A stretch of DNA of 64,000 bases from Lutispora sp041687175 (GCF_041687175.1 NZ_JAWLCK010000001.1:1-64000); one strand, 5' to 3'; positions 1-8,224 are shown, counted from the first letter of the stretch. A program made the numbers and translations. Notes: generated by a model not told the origin, from the sequence alone.

Positions 1-70
1 GGAGTTGGCAGGAAGAACATTATCTGTAGAAGTAGGAAAAGTAGCTCAACTCCATACTAAATTCCTCCAA
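1..70 (-). CDS. pnp: Polynucleotide phosphorylase, 5' end only, apparently rearranged
   Basis: A good Shine-Dalgarno site (AAAGGAGG, 85-78) lies 7 nt before a TTG at 70. From there the minus strand reads LEEFSMEL and then stops looking like Pnp. The missing residues, ELAGRTLSVEVGKVAQL, are present but on the plus strand at 2-52. This peptide is the typical N-terminus of bacterial Pnp, a 3'-5' exoribonuclease, and pnp normally follows rpsO, as here. Short inverted arms at 1-7 and 47-53 flank the flipped piece. I take this as the start of a normal pnp whose first codons are inverted in this sequence, either by assembly at a contig end or by a real inversion. The rest of the gene lies outside the window. 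Confidence 0.7.
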
Positions 71-150
71 TATATTACCTCCTTTCATGAAATTAATATT
101 TCTATACAATATGTATTATTTCCTGCTTCTGATTTTTAAAAACATAAATA

Positions 151-172
151 ATGAGCGGATTCAACCGCCCAT
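151..172 (-). terminator. Hairpin between rpsO and pnp, likely terminator or attenuator
   Basis: An 8-bp stem (ATGGGCGG with CCGCTCAT, one G-U pair) and a 6-nt loop lie just after the rpsO stop. It is followed on the minus strand by a moderately T-rich run at about 150-131. Partial termination or RNA processing between rpsO and pnp is known in other bacteria; here it is inferred from position and fold. Confidence 0.55.
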
Positions 173-186
173 CATTTATAAAAATA

Positions 187-456
187 TTACCTTCTTATTC
201 CAAGTTTATCAATTATTTCTCTATATCTTTCAATATCCTTGGACATCAAATAGTTGAGCAAGCCTCTTCTCTGACCAACCATCTTTAGAAGACCTCTTCT
301 TGAATGATGATCTTTCTTGTTAATCTTTAAGTGCTCATTTAGAGTATTAATTCTTTCGGTAAGTAAAGCAATTTGCACCTCTGGGGATCCAGTATCCCCC
401 TCTTTTAATTGGTACTTTTTGATTATCTGTTCTTTAACTTCCTTTGATAATGCCAT
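187..456 (-). CDS. rpsO: 30S ribosomal protein S15
   Basis: This 89-residue protein has the usual S15 length and the family signature around residues 35-60, including DHHSRRGLL and VGQRRGLLNYL. S15 binds the central domain of 16S rRNA and is an early 30S assembly protein. The start is the ATG at 456 (MALSKEVKEQ), 6 nt after AGGAGGTG; the frame stays open further upstream but the extra residues do not look like S15. It has its own promoter (545-574) and a folded leader (479-525), and pnp follows, as in many bacteria. S15 represses its own translation in several species through unrelated leader RNAs, so the leader here may serve the same purpose. Confidence 0.97.
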   Translation of the reverse strand: MALSKEVKEQIIKKYQLKEGDTGSPEVQIALLTERINTLNEHLKINKKDHHSRRGLLKMVGQRRGLLNYLMSKDIERYREIIDKLGIRR

Positions 457-478
457 TTTTTCACCTCCTAATTTTACG

Positions 479-525
479 CCATTTGCTAAGCATATCGTCG
501 GTGAATCGATATACCTGGTAAATGG
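479..525 (-). promoter_or_regulatory. Structured rpsO leader, candidate S15 autoregulatory element
   Basis: Two nested helices are visible between the rpsO promoter and its ribosome binding site. The outer arms are CCATTT (525-520) and AAATGG (484-479). The inner arms are GTATATCG (514-507) and CGATATGC (497-490), 8 pairs including one G-U, around a 9-nt loop. The 3' outer arm ends close to the AGGAGGTG site. The pairing is seen in the sequence; binding of S15 is inferred from the known autoregulation of rpsO in other bacteria. Confidence 0.5.
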
Positions 526-544
526 TCTCATCTATAACAAATAA

Positions 545-574
545 ATTTTAACACAAGGGTGGGCTTTGTGTAAA
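545..574 (-). promoter_or_regulatory. Sigma-A type promoter of rpsO
   Basis: TTTACA at 574-569 and TAAAAT at 550-545 are separated by 18 nt, and the -10 is preceded by TGT (extended -10). It lies between the ribF stop and the rpsO leader, so rpsO can be expressed apart from the upstream translation operon. Confidence 0.55.
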
Positions 575-583
575 GGTAATTAT

Positions 584-1495
584 TTAATAATTTAATCTAT
601 TATTAATATCATCCAATATCTGCTTTTTTAATTCTGATGCATTATTAAATGCTTTCTCTTCTCTGTTCCATTTTAAGAAGAATATTTCAATATTTTTTCC
701 ATATAAATCTTCTTGAAAATCTATTATATGTGTTTCTATGTTCATTTTGTTGCCGTTAAAAGTTGGGTTAGTGCCAATATTTGTGACACTCTTATAAACA
801 TTATTATTCACAATTGTATCTGTGAAATATACTCCCGGTTTTGGTACTACTAAATCTTTGTTGATACTTAAATTTGCAGTTCGTATACCAATCTTTTCTC
901 CAATTTTCTTACCGTGGATTACTTGTCCATCGATGCTATAGTTGCGACCTAAATATTCTTTCACATCATCAACCTTACCGCTTTTTATCATATCTCTTAT
1001 AAAGCTGCTTGAAACAATGTTTCCTTTTATCTTAACCGCATCCACTATAGCTACTTCAAAACCATATAGGTCACCGTATCTTTTTAATATTTCTGCATTG
1101 CCATCTTTTTTATTACCAAAGGTAAAATTATATCCAGCTACAGCGCATTTAATGTTAAAATGAGACACTAATATATCTTTGACAAATGTCTCTGCATCCA
1201 TCTTCATTATATTTTGAAAATCCTCTAGATAGACAGCATCAAGTCCAAAGCTTTCCATTATTTTAACTCTTTGTAAATTTTGTGTTATCATTTCATGAGA
1301 GCAATTTGGTGTTAACACTTTTTTAGGGTGATCCATAAAAGTATAAACCATGCTATTGCAATCCAGTTCCTTTCCTTTATTCACAACCCTTTCGATTAAT
1401 TTTTGGTGTCCTAAATGAACTCCATCAAAACTGCCAAGAGCTATACAATAAGGATTTCCCTTTTTTGCTTCTTTATAATTTGTATAAACTACCAT
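584..1495 (-). CDS. ribF: Bifunctional riboflavin kinase / FAD synthetase
   Basis: RibF phosphorylates riboflavin to FMN and adenylates FMN to FAD. The N-terminal nucleotidyltransferase domain shows GSFDGVHLGH at residues 21-30 and VSSSFIRD near 161. The C-terminal flavokinase domain begins near residue 185. The length of 303 residues is normal for the family. The kinase motif that is usually G-x-P-T-A-N reads GIRTANL (203-209), so the common Pro is Arg here; Thr and Asn are kept, so activity is still likely. The start ATG follows AAGAGGAG by a normal distance. The gene sits between truB and rpsO, its standard place in Firmicutes. Confidence 0.95.
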   Translation of the reverse strand: MVVYTNYKEAKKGNPYCIALGSFDGVHLGHQKLIERVVNKGKELDCNSMVYTFMDHPKKVLTPNCSHEMITQNLQRVKIMESFGLDAVYLEDFQNIMKMDAETFVKDILVSHFNIKCAVAGYNFTFGNKKDGNAEILKRYGDLYGFEVAIVDAVKIKGNIVSSSFIRDMIKSGKVDDVKEYLGRNYSIDGQVIHGKKIGEKIGIRTANLSINKDLVVPKPGVYFTDTIVNNNVYKSVTNIGTNPTFNGNKMNIETHIIDFQEDLYGKNIEIFFLKWNREEKAFNNASELKKQILDDINNRLNY

Positions 1496-1511
1496 GTATA
1501 TCTCCTCTTAA

Positions 1512-2423
1512 TCAGGTAAATAAGGTTTTTATTTTTATAAAGTTTTTATTGTAACAAGCATCATATCCTATGACTCCTAAAGCAATGAATCTATCTCCAA
1601 TGTATAAACGGACCATTGTTCCTTCTTCATATGCTTCTATATTATCTTCTAAACCTGGTGTAAAAATTGGATTGCCATTAATTGCAGATTTCTCTGCAGA
1701 TTTTTTTATATTGATTCTGTCAAATTCTTGGAAGAATAGATCCGGTGGGTATATAAACTTCTGCAAACAATTATTTTTAGCTGCGGCACTAACTTCTTCA
1801 AGAGTAAGAGAATCATCTATACTAAAAGGAAAAGATTCTAATCTAATTAACTGGGACAAATGGGCTCCATAGCCGGATTTTAATCCTATATCATGGCACA
1901 GAGTTCTTATATAAGTTCCTTTAGAACATAATACATCCATAATAAATTCATCTTTATCAATTTTATCAATTATATTGATTTCATAAATTTCAATATATCT
2001 GTTTTTAATATCAACTGATTGCCCTTCTAAAGCATATTGATATAATTTTTTTCCCTTATGCTTTATAGCTGAATATATAGGCGGAGTTTGAAGAATCCTT
2101 CCTTTAAAGCATTCAACCAATTCTTTAACAGTCATGATATCCATGTCAGGTACAGGCAGTTGCTCTATCACTCTGCCATGCTTATCTTGGGTATCAGTAG
2201 TAATACCAAACTTAATATTTGCTCTGTACTTTTTAGTCTTTTCCGTCAGATATTGGGCTGCCTTTGTGGATTTTCCAATACAAATCGGTAGGACTCCCGC
2301 TGCTTCGGGATCTAGTGTTCCAGTATGTCCAACCTTTTTAATCCCTAATTCTTTTCTGATAAAATAAACTACATCGTGAGAAGTCATGCCTGGAGGTTTT
2401 AAAATATTAATTACACCATTCAT
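1512..2423 (-). CDS. truB: tRNA pseudouridine(55) synthase
   Basis: TruB makes pseudouridine 55 in the T-loop of tRNAs. The catalytic motif GHTGTLDPEAAGVLP is at residues 32-46 with the nucleophile Asp38, and the N-terminal stretch NILKPPGMTSHDVV is typical. The C-terminal part of about 60 residues is divergent but fits the PUA-like tail of short Gram-positive TruB proteins. The length of 303 residues is normal. It follows nrnA by 3 nt and precedes ribF by 16 nt, so it is part of the same translation and RNA-metabolism operon. Confidence 0.96.
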   Translation of the reverse strand: MNGVINILKPPGMTSHDVVYFIRKELGIKKVGHTGTLDPEAAGVLPICIGKSTKAAQYLTEKTKKYRANIKFGITTDTQDKHGRVIEQLPVPDMDIMTVKELVECFKGRILQTPPIYSAIKHKGKKLYQYALEGQSVDIKNRYIEIYEINIIDKIDKDEFIMDVLCSKGTYIRTLCHDIGLKSGYGAHLSQLIRLESFPFSIDDSLTLEEVSAAAKNNCLQKFIYPPDLFFQEFDRINIKKSAEKSAINGNPIFTPGLEDNIEAYEEGTMVRLYIGDRFIALGVIGYDACYNKNFIKIKTLFT

Positions 2424-2426
2424 AGC

Positions 2427-3386
2427 CTACACCACCGGAAAAACACTTATTACAGCTTCTATCACTTTATCCTTTATATTTTTAATCTCACCAATAGCAG
2501 TTGCACCTGCAGCTCTCTTATGTCCTCCACCGCCAAACTTCTGGGCAATTTCATTTACATTAATAAGATCTTTTGACCTAAAACCGATCTTTATTTTTCC
2601 ATCCTCAGTTTCTCTAAACAATAAGGCTACTTCTACACCCCTAATGTCTCTTGCAAAATTAATAAGCCCATCTGCATCCTCATCCTTAGCTCCTACTTGC
2701 TCAACTAACTTTTTCGTAAGTGTAATTGAAGCTACCTTATTATTATAGTGGAGTTCAATTGAATTGAGAGCTTCCCCTATAAGCTTCATCTTTGATATGG
2801 AATTATTCTGGTATATATCCTTATATATTTTTGCCGGTTCAACACCTTTACTAATCAAATCTGCAGCTATTCTATGAGTTAGAGAAGTTGTGTTGCTATA
2901 TTGAAATTGGCCTGTATCGGTGACTATTCCTGTATATATACATTCACATATATCCTTATCCAAGGCTATCTCAAGCTTATTTATTAATTCATATACTAAT
3001 TCAGCCGTTGCTGAAGCATTTGTATCCACTATATTGTAATGTCCAAAATTAGTATTGCTAATATGATGATCGATATTAATTACCTTACTATTTTTCAGAT
3101 ATTTGGCACTCTTCCCAAGCCTTCCTATATCGCCGCAATCTAAAGCTATAACTAGATCGAAATCGTAGTTACCTTCAGGTTTTACTATTCTATTTGAATT
3201 CTTAAGAAATCTATATGCTTCTGGTACATCGTCATCCTGTACAACTACAACATTTTTACCTAGCCCAAGAAGGGCATTATATAATGCAAGGCAAGAGCCA
3301 ATATTGTCCCCATCAGGCATAATGTGAGACAATATTGCAATATTACTGCTCTCTTTTATCAATTCTACTGCTGCTTCAACAATCAA
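2427..3386 (-). CDS. nrnA: DHH-family nanoRNase / pAp phosphatase
   Basis: This is a DHH/DHHA1 phosphoesterase of the NrnA family, which degrades 2-5 nt RNA fragments and in some species pAp. Metal ligands are visible in HIMPDGDNIGS (21-31), ALDCGD (81-86) and IDHHISN (105-111). The substrate-binding GGGHKRAAGA motif is near residue 287 of 319. The start is a TTG whose bases overlap the rbfA stop (TTGA), an arrangement expected for translational coupling. The order rbfA-nrnA-truB is common in Firmicutes. Whether it also cleaves c-di-AMP-derived pApA cannot be told from sequence; there is no N-terminal membrane/PAS region as in GdpP. Confidence 0.93.
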   Translation of the reverse strand: MIVEAAVELIKESSNIAILSHIMPDGDNIGSCLALYNALLGLGKNVVVVQDDDVPEAYRFLKNSNRIVKPEGNYDFDLVIALDCGDIGRLGKSAKYLKNSKVINIDHHISNTNFGHYNIVDTNASATAELVYELINKLEIALDKDICECIYTGIVTDTGQFQYSNTTSLTHRIAADLISKGVEPAKIYKDIYQNNSISKMKLIGEALNSIELHYNNKVASITLTKKLVEQVGAKDEDADGLINFARDIRGVEVALLFRETEDGKIKIGFRSKDLINVNEIAQKFGGGGHKRAAGATAIGEIKNIKDKVIEAVISVFPVV

Positions 3387-3748
3387 ATCTGTTTTCCCTC
3401 TTCCTTTTTATTAATCTCATTTAAGATCTCAGCTATTTTAGCACCATGTTTTATGGATTCATCCATAACAAAATGGATCTCGGGAAGGTACCTGATTTTC
3501 ATTACATCTCCCAGCTTTCTTCTTATGAAGCCGCTTGCATTCTTTAAGCCCTTTAAAGTATTCTCCTTTTCTTCTTTGCTTCCAAATATACTTACATATA
3601 CTTTTGCATACTTTAAATCCGGGGTGGTTTCTACAGAAACAATGCTGCACATAGCAGATATTCTGGGATCCTTTAACTCGTTCATAATAATCATGCTGAT
3701 TTCTTTTTTTAATTCCTCAGAAATGCGATTTAGTCTTTGTGTAGACAT
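3383..3748 (-). CDS. rbfA: 30S ribosome-binding factor A
   Basis: RbfA is a small KH-fold factor that helps mature the 16S rRNA 5' end and the 30S subunit. The N-terminal RLNRISEELKKEIS, the central ELKDPRIS and the TPDLKYAKVYVSIFG strand match the family. The 121 residues are the usual length. It lies 18 nt after infB and overlaps nrnA by 4 nt, the normal infB-rbfA-nrnA order. Confidence 0.96.
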   Translation of the reverse strand: MSTQRLNRISEELKKEISMIIMNELKDPRISAMCSIVSVETTPDLKYAKVYVSIFGSKEEKENTLKGLKNASGFIRRKLGDVMKIRYLPEIHFVMDESIKHGAKIAEILNEINKKEEGKQI

Positions 3749-3766
3749 ATTAAATCACCTGCTTTT

Positions 3767-5944
3767 CTATTTTCTTGGTACAGCCTCCATTGTGAAGCTC
3801 TCTATTATATCCCCTTCTTTTATATCATTAAACTTCTCTAAGCTGATACCGCATTCAAAACCAGTGTTCACTTCCTTGGCATCGTCTTTGAATCGTTTTA
3901 AAGATGATATTTTACCTTCATGTATGACTACACCATCTCTGACTACTCTGATATCGTTATTTCTATTTATTTTGCCGTCTGTAACATAACAGCCTGCAAT
4001 AGTACCTATGCTTGAAGCTTTAAATATAGCTCTAACTTCTGCATGACCTAATACCACTTCTTTATATTCAGGTTCCAGCATCCCTTTCATTGCAGATTCA
4101 ATATCTTCTATAGCATCATAGATAACTCTATATAGTCTAATATCAACCTTATCTTTCTCTGCTAATGTAATTGCAGCGGGCTGTGGTCTTACATTAAAGC
4201 CGATAATTATAGCATTTGATGCAGAAGCAAACATAACATCAGTTTCTGTTATAGCACCAACTCCCCCGTGTATAGCCTTTATCTTGACTTCATCGTTGCT
4301 AAGTCTTTCCAGAGATTGTTTTACAGCTTCTACAGAACCTTGCACATCTGCTTTTACAATAAGATTTAATTCCTTAACCTTACCTGCTTGTATCTGACTA
4401 AATAAATCATCTAAAGATATTTTTTGGCTGCTTTGCAAATGTTCTTCTCTATATTTTTCTTTTCTCTTGTCGGATATTTGTTTTGCTATCTTTTCATCCT
4501 CCACTGCTATGAAAATATCACCTGCATCCGGAACTTCTGATAAACCTGTTATCTCAACTGGTGTAGAGGGTCCTGCTTTTTTTATATTTTTACCTTTTTC
4601 ATCTATCATAGTCCTTACTTTTCCATGGGTATTGCCCACAACAAAGAAATCGCCGATATTTAAAGTACCATTTTGTACAAGAACTGTAGCTACAGGTCCT
4701 CTGTTTTTGTCCAATTTAGCTTCTATGACAGTACCTTTTGCTTTTCTATTGGGATTGGCTTTTAATTCTTGCATTTCTGCAACTAAAAGAACCATTTCCA
4801 ATAGGTTTTCTATTCCTATTTTCTTTTTTGCAGAAACAGGAACACAAATTGTATCTCCGCCCCAATCCTCAGGTAATAATCCATGCTCTGTAAGCTCTTG
4901 TTTTACCCTATCAGGATTTGCCCCAGGCTTATCAATCTTATTTATTGCTACTATTATTGTAACATTGGCAGCTTTGGCATGGTTTATGGCTTCGACCGTT
5001 TGTGGCATAACACCATCATCAGCAGCTACTACTAATATTGCGATATCAGTTACCTTGGCACCTCTCGCCCTCATAGCAGTGAATGCTTCATGCCCGGGAG
5101 TATCTAAGAATGCTATCTTTCTTCCTTCTACATTTACCATATAAGCACCAATGTGCTGTGTAATTCCTCCTGCTTCTGTAGCAATTACATTTGTTTGTCT
5201 TATGGCATCTAATAGAGAAGTTTTTCCATGGTCAACATGACCCATTATTGTTACTACAGGTGGTCTCGGTTTTAAGTCTTCTTCTCTATCTTCCACATCA
5301 TTCAAAAGCAATTCTTCGTCATCTTTATCGATAGCTTTTTCTATTTTAATTCCAAACTCCTCAGCAATGAGAGCTGCGGTATCATAATCTAAATCTTGAT
5401 TGATAGTTGCAACTACTCCAAGTAGTAATAATTTCTTAATTATCTCTGCAACAGTTTTGCCAGTTTTTTCACTTAAATCCTTTACTGATATGGTATTACC
5501 AATTTTTATTGGTTTTTTAGGTGCAGTATTTTCATCTTTACTTACCGGTATAGATTGAGATTTATCTTTCCGCTTATCATTTCTATTATGATGTTTCTTT
5601 GCATTACTCTCATTTCTTTTATTGGATACAACTTTTTTGCTTTTCTTTGCTAATTTTTTGTTATTAAACTCAGTATCAAAATCTTCATTAATAGTATCTC
5701 TCACATTGTTTTTCACAGTCTCTTTCATCTTTACTGAATCGGGAGAGTTAATTGTATTCTCTTTACTTCCTGATTTTATATCATTCTTTTTGGCAAACAT
5801 ATCTCTAATTATTTTTTCCTCATGACTTTCTATATTACTCATATGATTATTCACAATAATATTTGCTTCTTTTGCCTTGCTTATTAATTCCTTGCTTGAT
5901 AATCCCAATTCTTTAGCTAATTCATATAATCTCTTCTTACTCAA
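3767..5944 (-). CDS. infB: Translation initiation factor IF-2
   Basis: IF-2 is the GTPase that brings fMet-tRNA to the 30S subunit and drives subunit joining. Counting from the upstream GTG, the GTPase motifs are GHVDHGKT (238-245), DTPGHE (284-289) and NKID (338-341). A lysine-rich linker (about 70-150) joins the N-terminal KKRLYELAKELG helix region to the conserved N2 domain (about 150-210). About 725 residues is normal for a clostridial IF-2. Start choice is open: the GTG at 5953 overlaps the GGGG of the only Shine-Dalgarno, whereas the TTG at 5944 is 9 nt after it and begins MSKKRLYELAKE, which is more IF-2-like, so I use 5944. Confidence 0.96.
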   Translation of the reverse strand: MSKKRLYELAKELGLSSKELISKAKEANIIVNNHMSNIESHEEKIIRDMFAKKNDIKSGSKENTINSPDSVKMKETVKNNVRDTINEDFDTEFNNKKLAKKSKKVVSNKRNESNAKKHHNRNDKRKDKSQSIPVSKDENTAPKKPIKIGNTISVKDLSEKTGKTVAEIIKKLLLLGVVATINQDLDYDTAALIAEEFGIKIEKAIDKDDEELLLNDVEDREEDLKPRPPVVTIMGHVDHGKTSLLDAIRQTNVIATEAGGITQHIGAYMVNVEGRKIAFLDTPGHEAFTAMRARGAKVTDIAILVVAADDGVMPQTVEAINHAKAANVTIIVAINKIDKPGANPDRVKQELTEHGLLPEDWGGDTICVPVSAKKKIGIENLLEMVLLVAEMQELKANPNRKAKGTVIEAKLDKNRGPVATVLVQNGTLNIGDFFVVGNTHGKVRTMIDEKGKNIKKAGPSTPVEITGLSEVPDAGDIFIAVEDEKIAKQISDKRKEKYREEHLQSSQKISLDDLFSQIQAGKVKELNLIVKADVQGSVEAVKQSLERLSNDEVKIKAIHGGVGAITETDVMFASASNAIIIGFNVRPQPAAITLAEKDKVDIRLYRVIYDAIEDIESAMKGMLEPEYKEVVLGHAEVRAIFKASSIGTIAGCYVTDGKINRNNDIRVVRDGVVIHEGKISSLKRFKDDAKEVNTGFECGISLEKFNDIKEGDIIESFTMEAVPRK

Positions 5945-5964
5945 ACAATTCACCCCCAGTTTTT

Positions 5965-6279
5965 TTAGCTACTATTCTCCATGAGACTGATTAAATGCTT
6001 GGCAAATCCTTCGTCAGTTACACTAGCCACAGATCTTATTTTTTGGCCTAAGCTGTCACTTAGCTCCGCCTTAGTCAAGTAAATAAAGTATGGTACATGG
6101 TAATAAATTGCAGAATTAATAAACCTTTTTTTTGTATTGTCAGAAGCATCTTCTGCTATTATCAAAAGTTTGACACTATTCTTTCTAATAGCTTTTCTCA
6201 CAGGATCCTCGCCGGATATTATTTTACCTGCTTTATATGCCATACCAATCATTGATAACAGTTTTTTACGATGTTCCAT
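5965..6279 (-). CDS. L7Ae/L30e-family RNA-binding protein (YlxQ-like)
   Basis: This 104-residue protein has the L7Ae/L30e fold pattern: KLLSMIGMAYKAGKIISGEDPVRKAI, then VKLLIIAEDAS and VPYFIYLTKAELSDSLG. Proteins of this group bind kink-turn RNA, and YlxQ is the standard partner between ylxR and infB in Firmicutes. It overlaps ylxR by 14 nt, so the two are probably translationally coupled. Its exact RNA target is not known to me. Confidence 0.88.
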   Translation of the reverse strand: MEHRKKLLSMIGMAYKAGKIISGEDPVRKAIRKNSVKLLIIAEDASDNTKKRFINSAIYYHVPYFIYLTKAELSDSLGQKIRSVASVTDEGFAKHLISLMENSS

Positions 6280-6541
6280 TTGATAATATTTGCTCCCTAA
6301 GAGTGTTGACTAATTCATCGTCTATTTGTGTTTCCAAAGCACTTTGTATCCTTTTAGCCTTTATAGCACTTTCTAGGCACTCGATGGTAGGACATATATA
6401 GCACCCTCTCCCAGAGGCTTTCCCCTTTAAATCCATGTTTATTTTTCCTTCAGGACTTCTTACTATCCTTATCATTTCCTTTTTTGCTTTCATTTCATTA
6501 CAGCCCAAACATTTTCTCATGGGAACCTTTTTTTTCACCAT
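6266..6541 (-). CDS. ylxR: YlxR-family protein (DUF448)
   Basis: The 91-residue product shows the family signature PMRKCLGCNEMKAKKEMIRIVR near the N-terminus and SGRGCYICPTIEC in the middle, with the typical cysteines. YlxR proteins are small RNA-binding proteins found in nusA-infB operons; a link to RNase P has been reported in B. subtilis. The start is taken as the ATG at 6541, 5 nt after GAGGTG, rather than the adjoining TTG at 6544. It lies between nusA and ylxQ in the normal order. Confidence 0.92.
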   Translation of the reverse strand: MVKKKVPMRKCLGCNEMKAKKEMIRIVRSPEGKINMDLKGKASGRGCYICPTIECLESAIKAKRIQSALETQIDDELVNTLREQILSNGTS

Positions 6542-6552
6542 CAAATCACCTC

Positions 6553-7596
6553 TTATTCATTTAATAAGGCTTGTGATTCACTTTTTATATCTATTTTGCA
6601 TCCAGTAAGCTTTGCAGCTAATCTTGCATTTTGCCCTTCCTTTCCAATTGCCAGAGATAGTTGAGAATCACTGACAACAACATTGGCAGTATTCTCTTCT
6701 TTATTTATATTGACACTTATAACCTTTGCTGGACTTAAGGCGCTTGCTACAAATATAGCTAAATCACTATTCCACTCAATAATATCTATCTTTTCTCCCC
6801 TTAATTCATCTACTATCACCTGTACCCTTTGTCCTTTTTGTCCTACGCATGCCCCTACTGCATCTACGTTCTCATCATGAGAGTATACAGCCATTTTAGT
6901 CCTTGAACCTGCTTCTCTTGATATACTTTTAATCTCCACAATCCCATCTTTTATCTCCGGTACTTCAAGTTCAAAAAGCCTTTTTACCAACCCTGGGTGA
7001 GTTCTGGATAACATCACTTGTGGCCCCTTCGTTGTCTTTTTCACTTCAACAACATATGTTTTTAATCTGTCACCTAGATTATAAGTTTCCCCAGGTGCTT
7101 GCTCATTTGGTCCAAGAACAGCTTCTGTTTTGCCAAGATCAATATAAACATTGTTTTTTTCTTTTCTTTGGACCAATCCTGTTACAATTTCATCTTCTTT
7201 ATTAATGAACTCTTCATAAACATTGCTTCTTTCAGCCTCTCTTATTCTTTGAACAACTACTTGTTTAGCAGTTTGTGCAGCAATTCTTCCGAAATTTTTT
7301 GGAGTTACTTTGATTTCAACAATATCACCAATATCATAATTCCTATTAATATTCTTGGCTTCCTCTAAACTGATTTCTAAAAGCTCGTCATTAACAACCT
7401 CGACTACTGTCTTTTTAGCAAATACATCAACATCTCCATTTTGCCTATTTATTGTTACTTTTACATTCTGTGAAGTTCCATAGTTTTTCTTATATGCTGT
7501 CACCAGAGCTGCATCAATTGCTTCAAACAGTACTTCCTCTTTTATACCTTTTTCCTTAGCAATCTGCTCAATTGCCTGGAGAAATTCCCCATTCAT
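6553..7596 (-). CDS. nusA: Transcription elongation/termination factor NusA
   Basis: NusA binds RNA polymerase and promotes pausing, folding of RNA and intrinsic termination. In order, the protein has an N-terminal polymerase-binding domain (about 1-125), an S1 domain with GLVQRKEKNNVYIDLGKTEAVL and two KH domains, including VGACVGQKGQRVQVI and LAIGKEGQNARLAAKL. At 347 residues it lacks the acidic repeats of E. coli NusA, as is normal in Firmicutes. The start has a strong AAGGAGGG site. It follows rimP by 16 nt. Confidence 0.97.
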   Translation of the reverse strand: MNGEFLQAIEQIAKEKGIKEEVLFEAIDAALVTAYKKNYGTSQNVKVTINRQNGDVDVFAKKTVVEVVNDELLEISLEEAKNINRNYDIGDIVEIKVTPKNFGRIAAQTAKQVVVQRIREAERSNVYEEFINKEDEIVTGLVQRKEKNNVYIDLGKTEAVLGPNEQAPGETYNLGDRLKTYVVEVKKTTKGPQVMLSRTHPGLVKRLFELEVPEIKDGIVEIKSISREAGSRTKMAVYSHDENVDAVGACVGQKGQRVQVIVDELRGEKIDIIEWNSDLAIFVASALSPAKVISVNINKEENTANVVVSDSQLSLAIGKEGQNARLAAKLTGCKIDIKSESQALLNE

Positions 7597-7612
7597 TTAT
7601 TTATAACCCTCC

Positions 7613-8071
7613 TTAAAACTTAATCAAAGGTCTCATTATGGCTATTGTTTTCTTATCAATTTCAATTTCTTTGCCTTTATAGTCCAATATCACTTTTTTA
7701 TCATCATAATCTAATAAAGTAGCTTCGATAGATTTTTTCCCATCAAAAGAATCATAGAACTTCACTTCTAATTCCTTGTTTAAGTTCTTTTTGTAATCTC
7801 TTTCGGTTTTTAGAGGCCTATCGATACCAGGTGAAGATACTTCGAAAATATAAGAATGTTCTATGGGATCAATTTCATCTAATTTGTCACTTAATATTTC
7901 GCTTACCAATTGACAATCGTCTATAGTAATTCCACCGTCTTTGTCAATAAATAATCTTAAGTACCACTGACCACCTTCCTTCTTATATTCTACATCAACA
8001 AATTCAAAATTATATTTGTCTAGAATCGGCATGCTTATATCATATAATATGTCTTCTACTTTTCTCTTCAA
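7613..8071 (-). CDS. rimP: Ribosome maturation factor RimP
   Basis: RimP assists 30S assembly around S12. The 152 residues include the family motifs LDKYNFEFVDVEYKKEGGQWYLR split over two strands, KDGGITIDDC and the VSSPGIDRPL signature. The start is a TTG at 8071 with AGGAGGAG upstream. It is the first gene of the rimP-nusA-infB operon and has its own promoter at 8196-8224, with a hairpin between promoter and start. Confidence 0.95.
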   Translation of the reverse strand: MKRKVEDILYDISMPILDKYNFEFVDVEYKKEGGQWYLRLFIDKDGGITIDDCQLVSEILSDKLDEIDPIEHSYIFEVSSPGIDRPLKTERDYKKNLNKELEVKFYDSFDGKKSIEATLLDYDDKKVILDYKGKEIEIDKKTIAIMRPLIKF

Positions 8072-8143
8072 GGTAACTCCTCCTTTATCTGTTTACCCGA
8101 TGACAAATTAGAGCAAATAATCTGTTTATGTTTATAATAGGAA

Positions 8144-8164
8144 AGAGTGGGAAAGCCCCACTCT
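8144..8164 (-). other. Stable hairpin between polC and rimP (leader element or terminator)
   Basis: AGAGTGGG pairs with CCCACTCT over 8 bp with a 5-nt loop. On the minus strand it is followed by TTCCTATTAT, which is only a poor U-tract. It lies downstream of both polC and the promoter at 8196-8224, so it is inside the rimP leader and could work as an attenuator as well as a weak terminator for polC. Confidence 0.55.
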
Positions 8165-8195
8165 AATTGAAAAAAATAAGTTTGTGTCCAGAAAG

Positions 8196-8224
8196 ATTAT
8201 AACATTGTTTATATATTCATGCAA
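8196..8224 (-). promoter_or_regulatory. Extended -10 sigma-A promoter of the rimP-nusA-infB operon
   Basis: TTGCAT (8224-8219) and TATAAT (8201-8196) are 17 nt apart, with TGT directly before the -10. It begins just 3 nt after the polC stop codon, so the translation operon can be expressed independently of polC. Confidence 0.65.

Noticed and set aside
2..136. Plus-strand open frame that begins with Pnp-like residues and runs to a TAA
   Set aside because: Only the first 17 codons resemble Pnp; the rest is the reverse complement of the pnp ribosome binding region and spacer. It is a by-product of the inverted segment, not a gene.
551..571. Short hairpin (ACACAA/TTGTGT) read as a terminator after ribF
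   Set aside because: The stem is only 6-8 bp with a G-U pair and poor T-run, and the same bases form a better rpsO promoter (TTTACA, 18 nt, TGT-TAAAAT).
4467..5144. 225-residue open frame on the plus strand opposite infB
   Set aside because: It is antisense to the GTPase domain of IF-2, has no ribosome binding site or family motif, and its Ser/Pro/Phe-rich composition is that of a complement frame.
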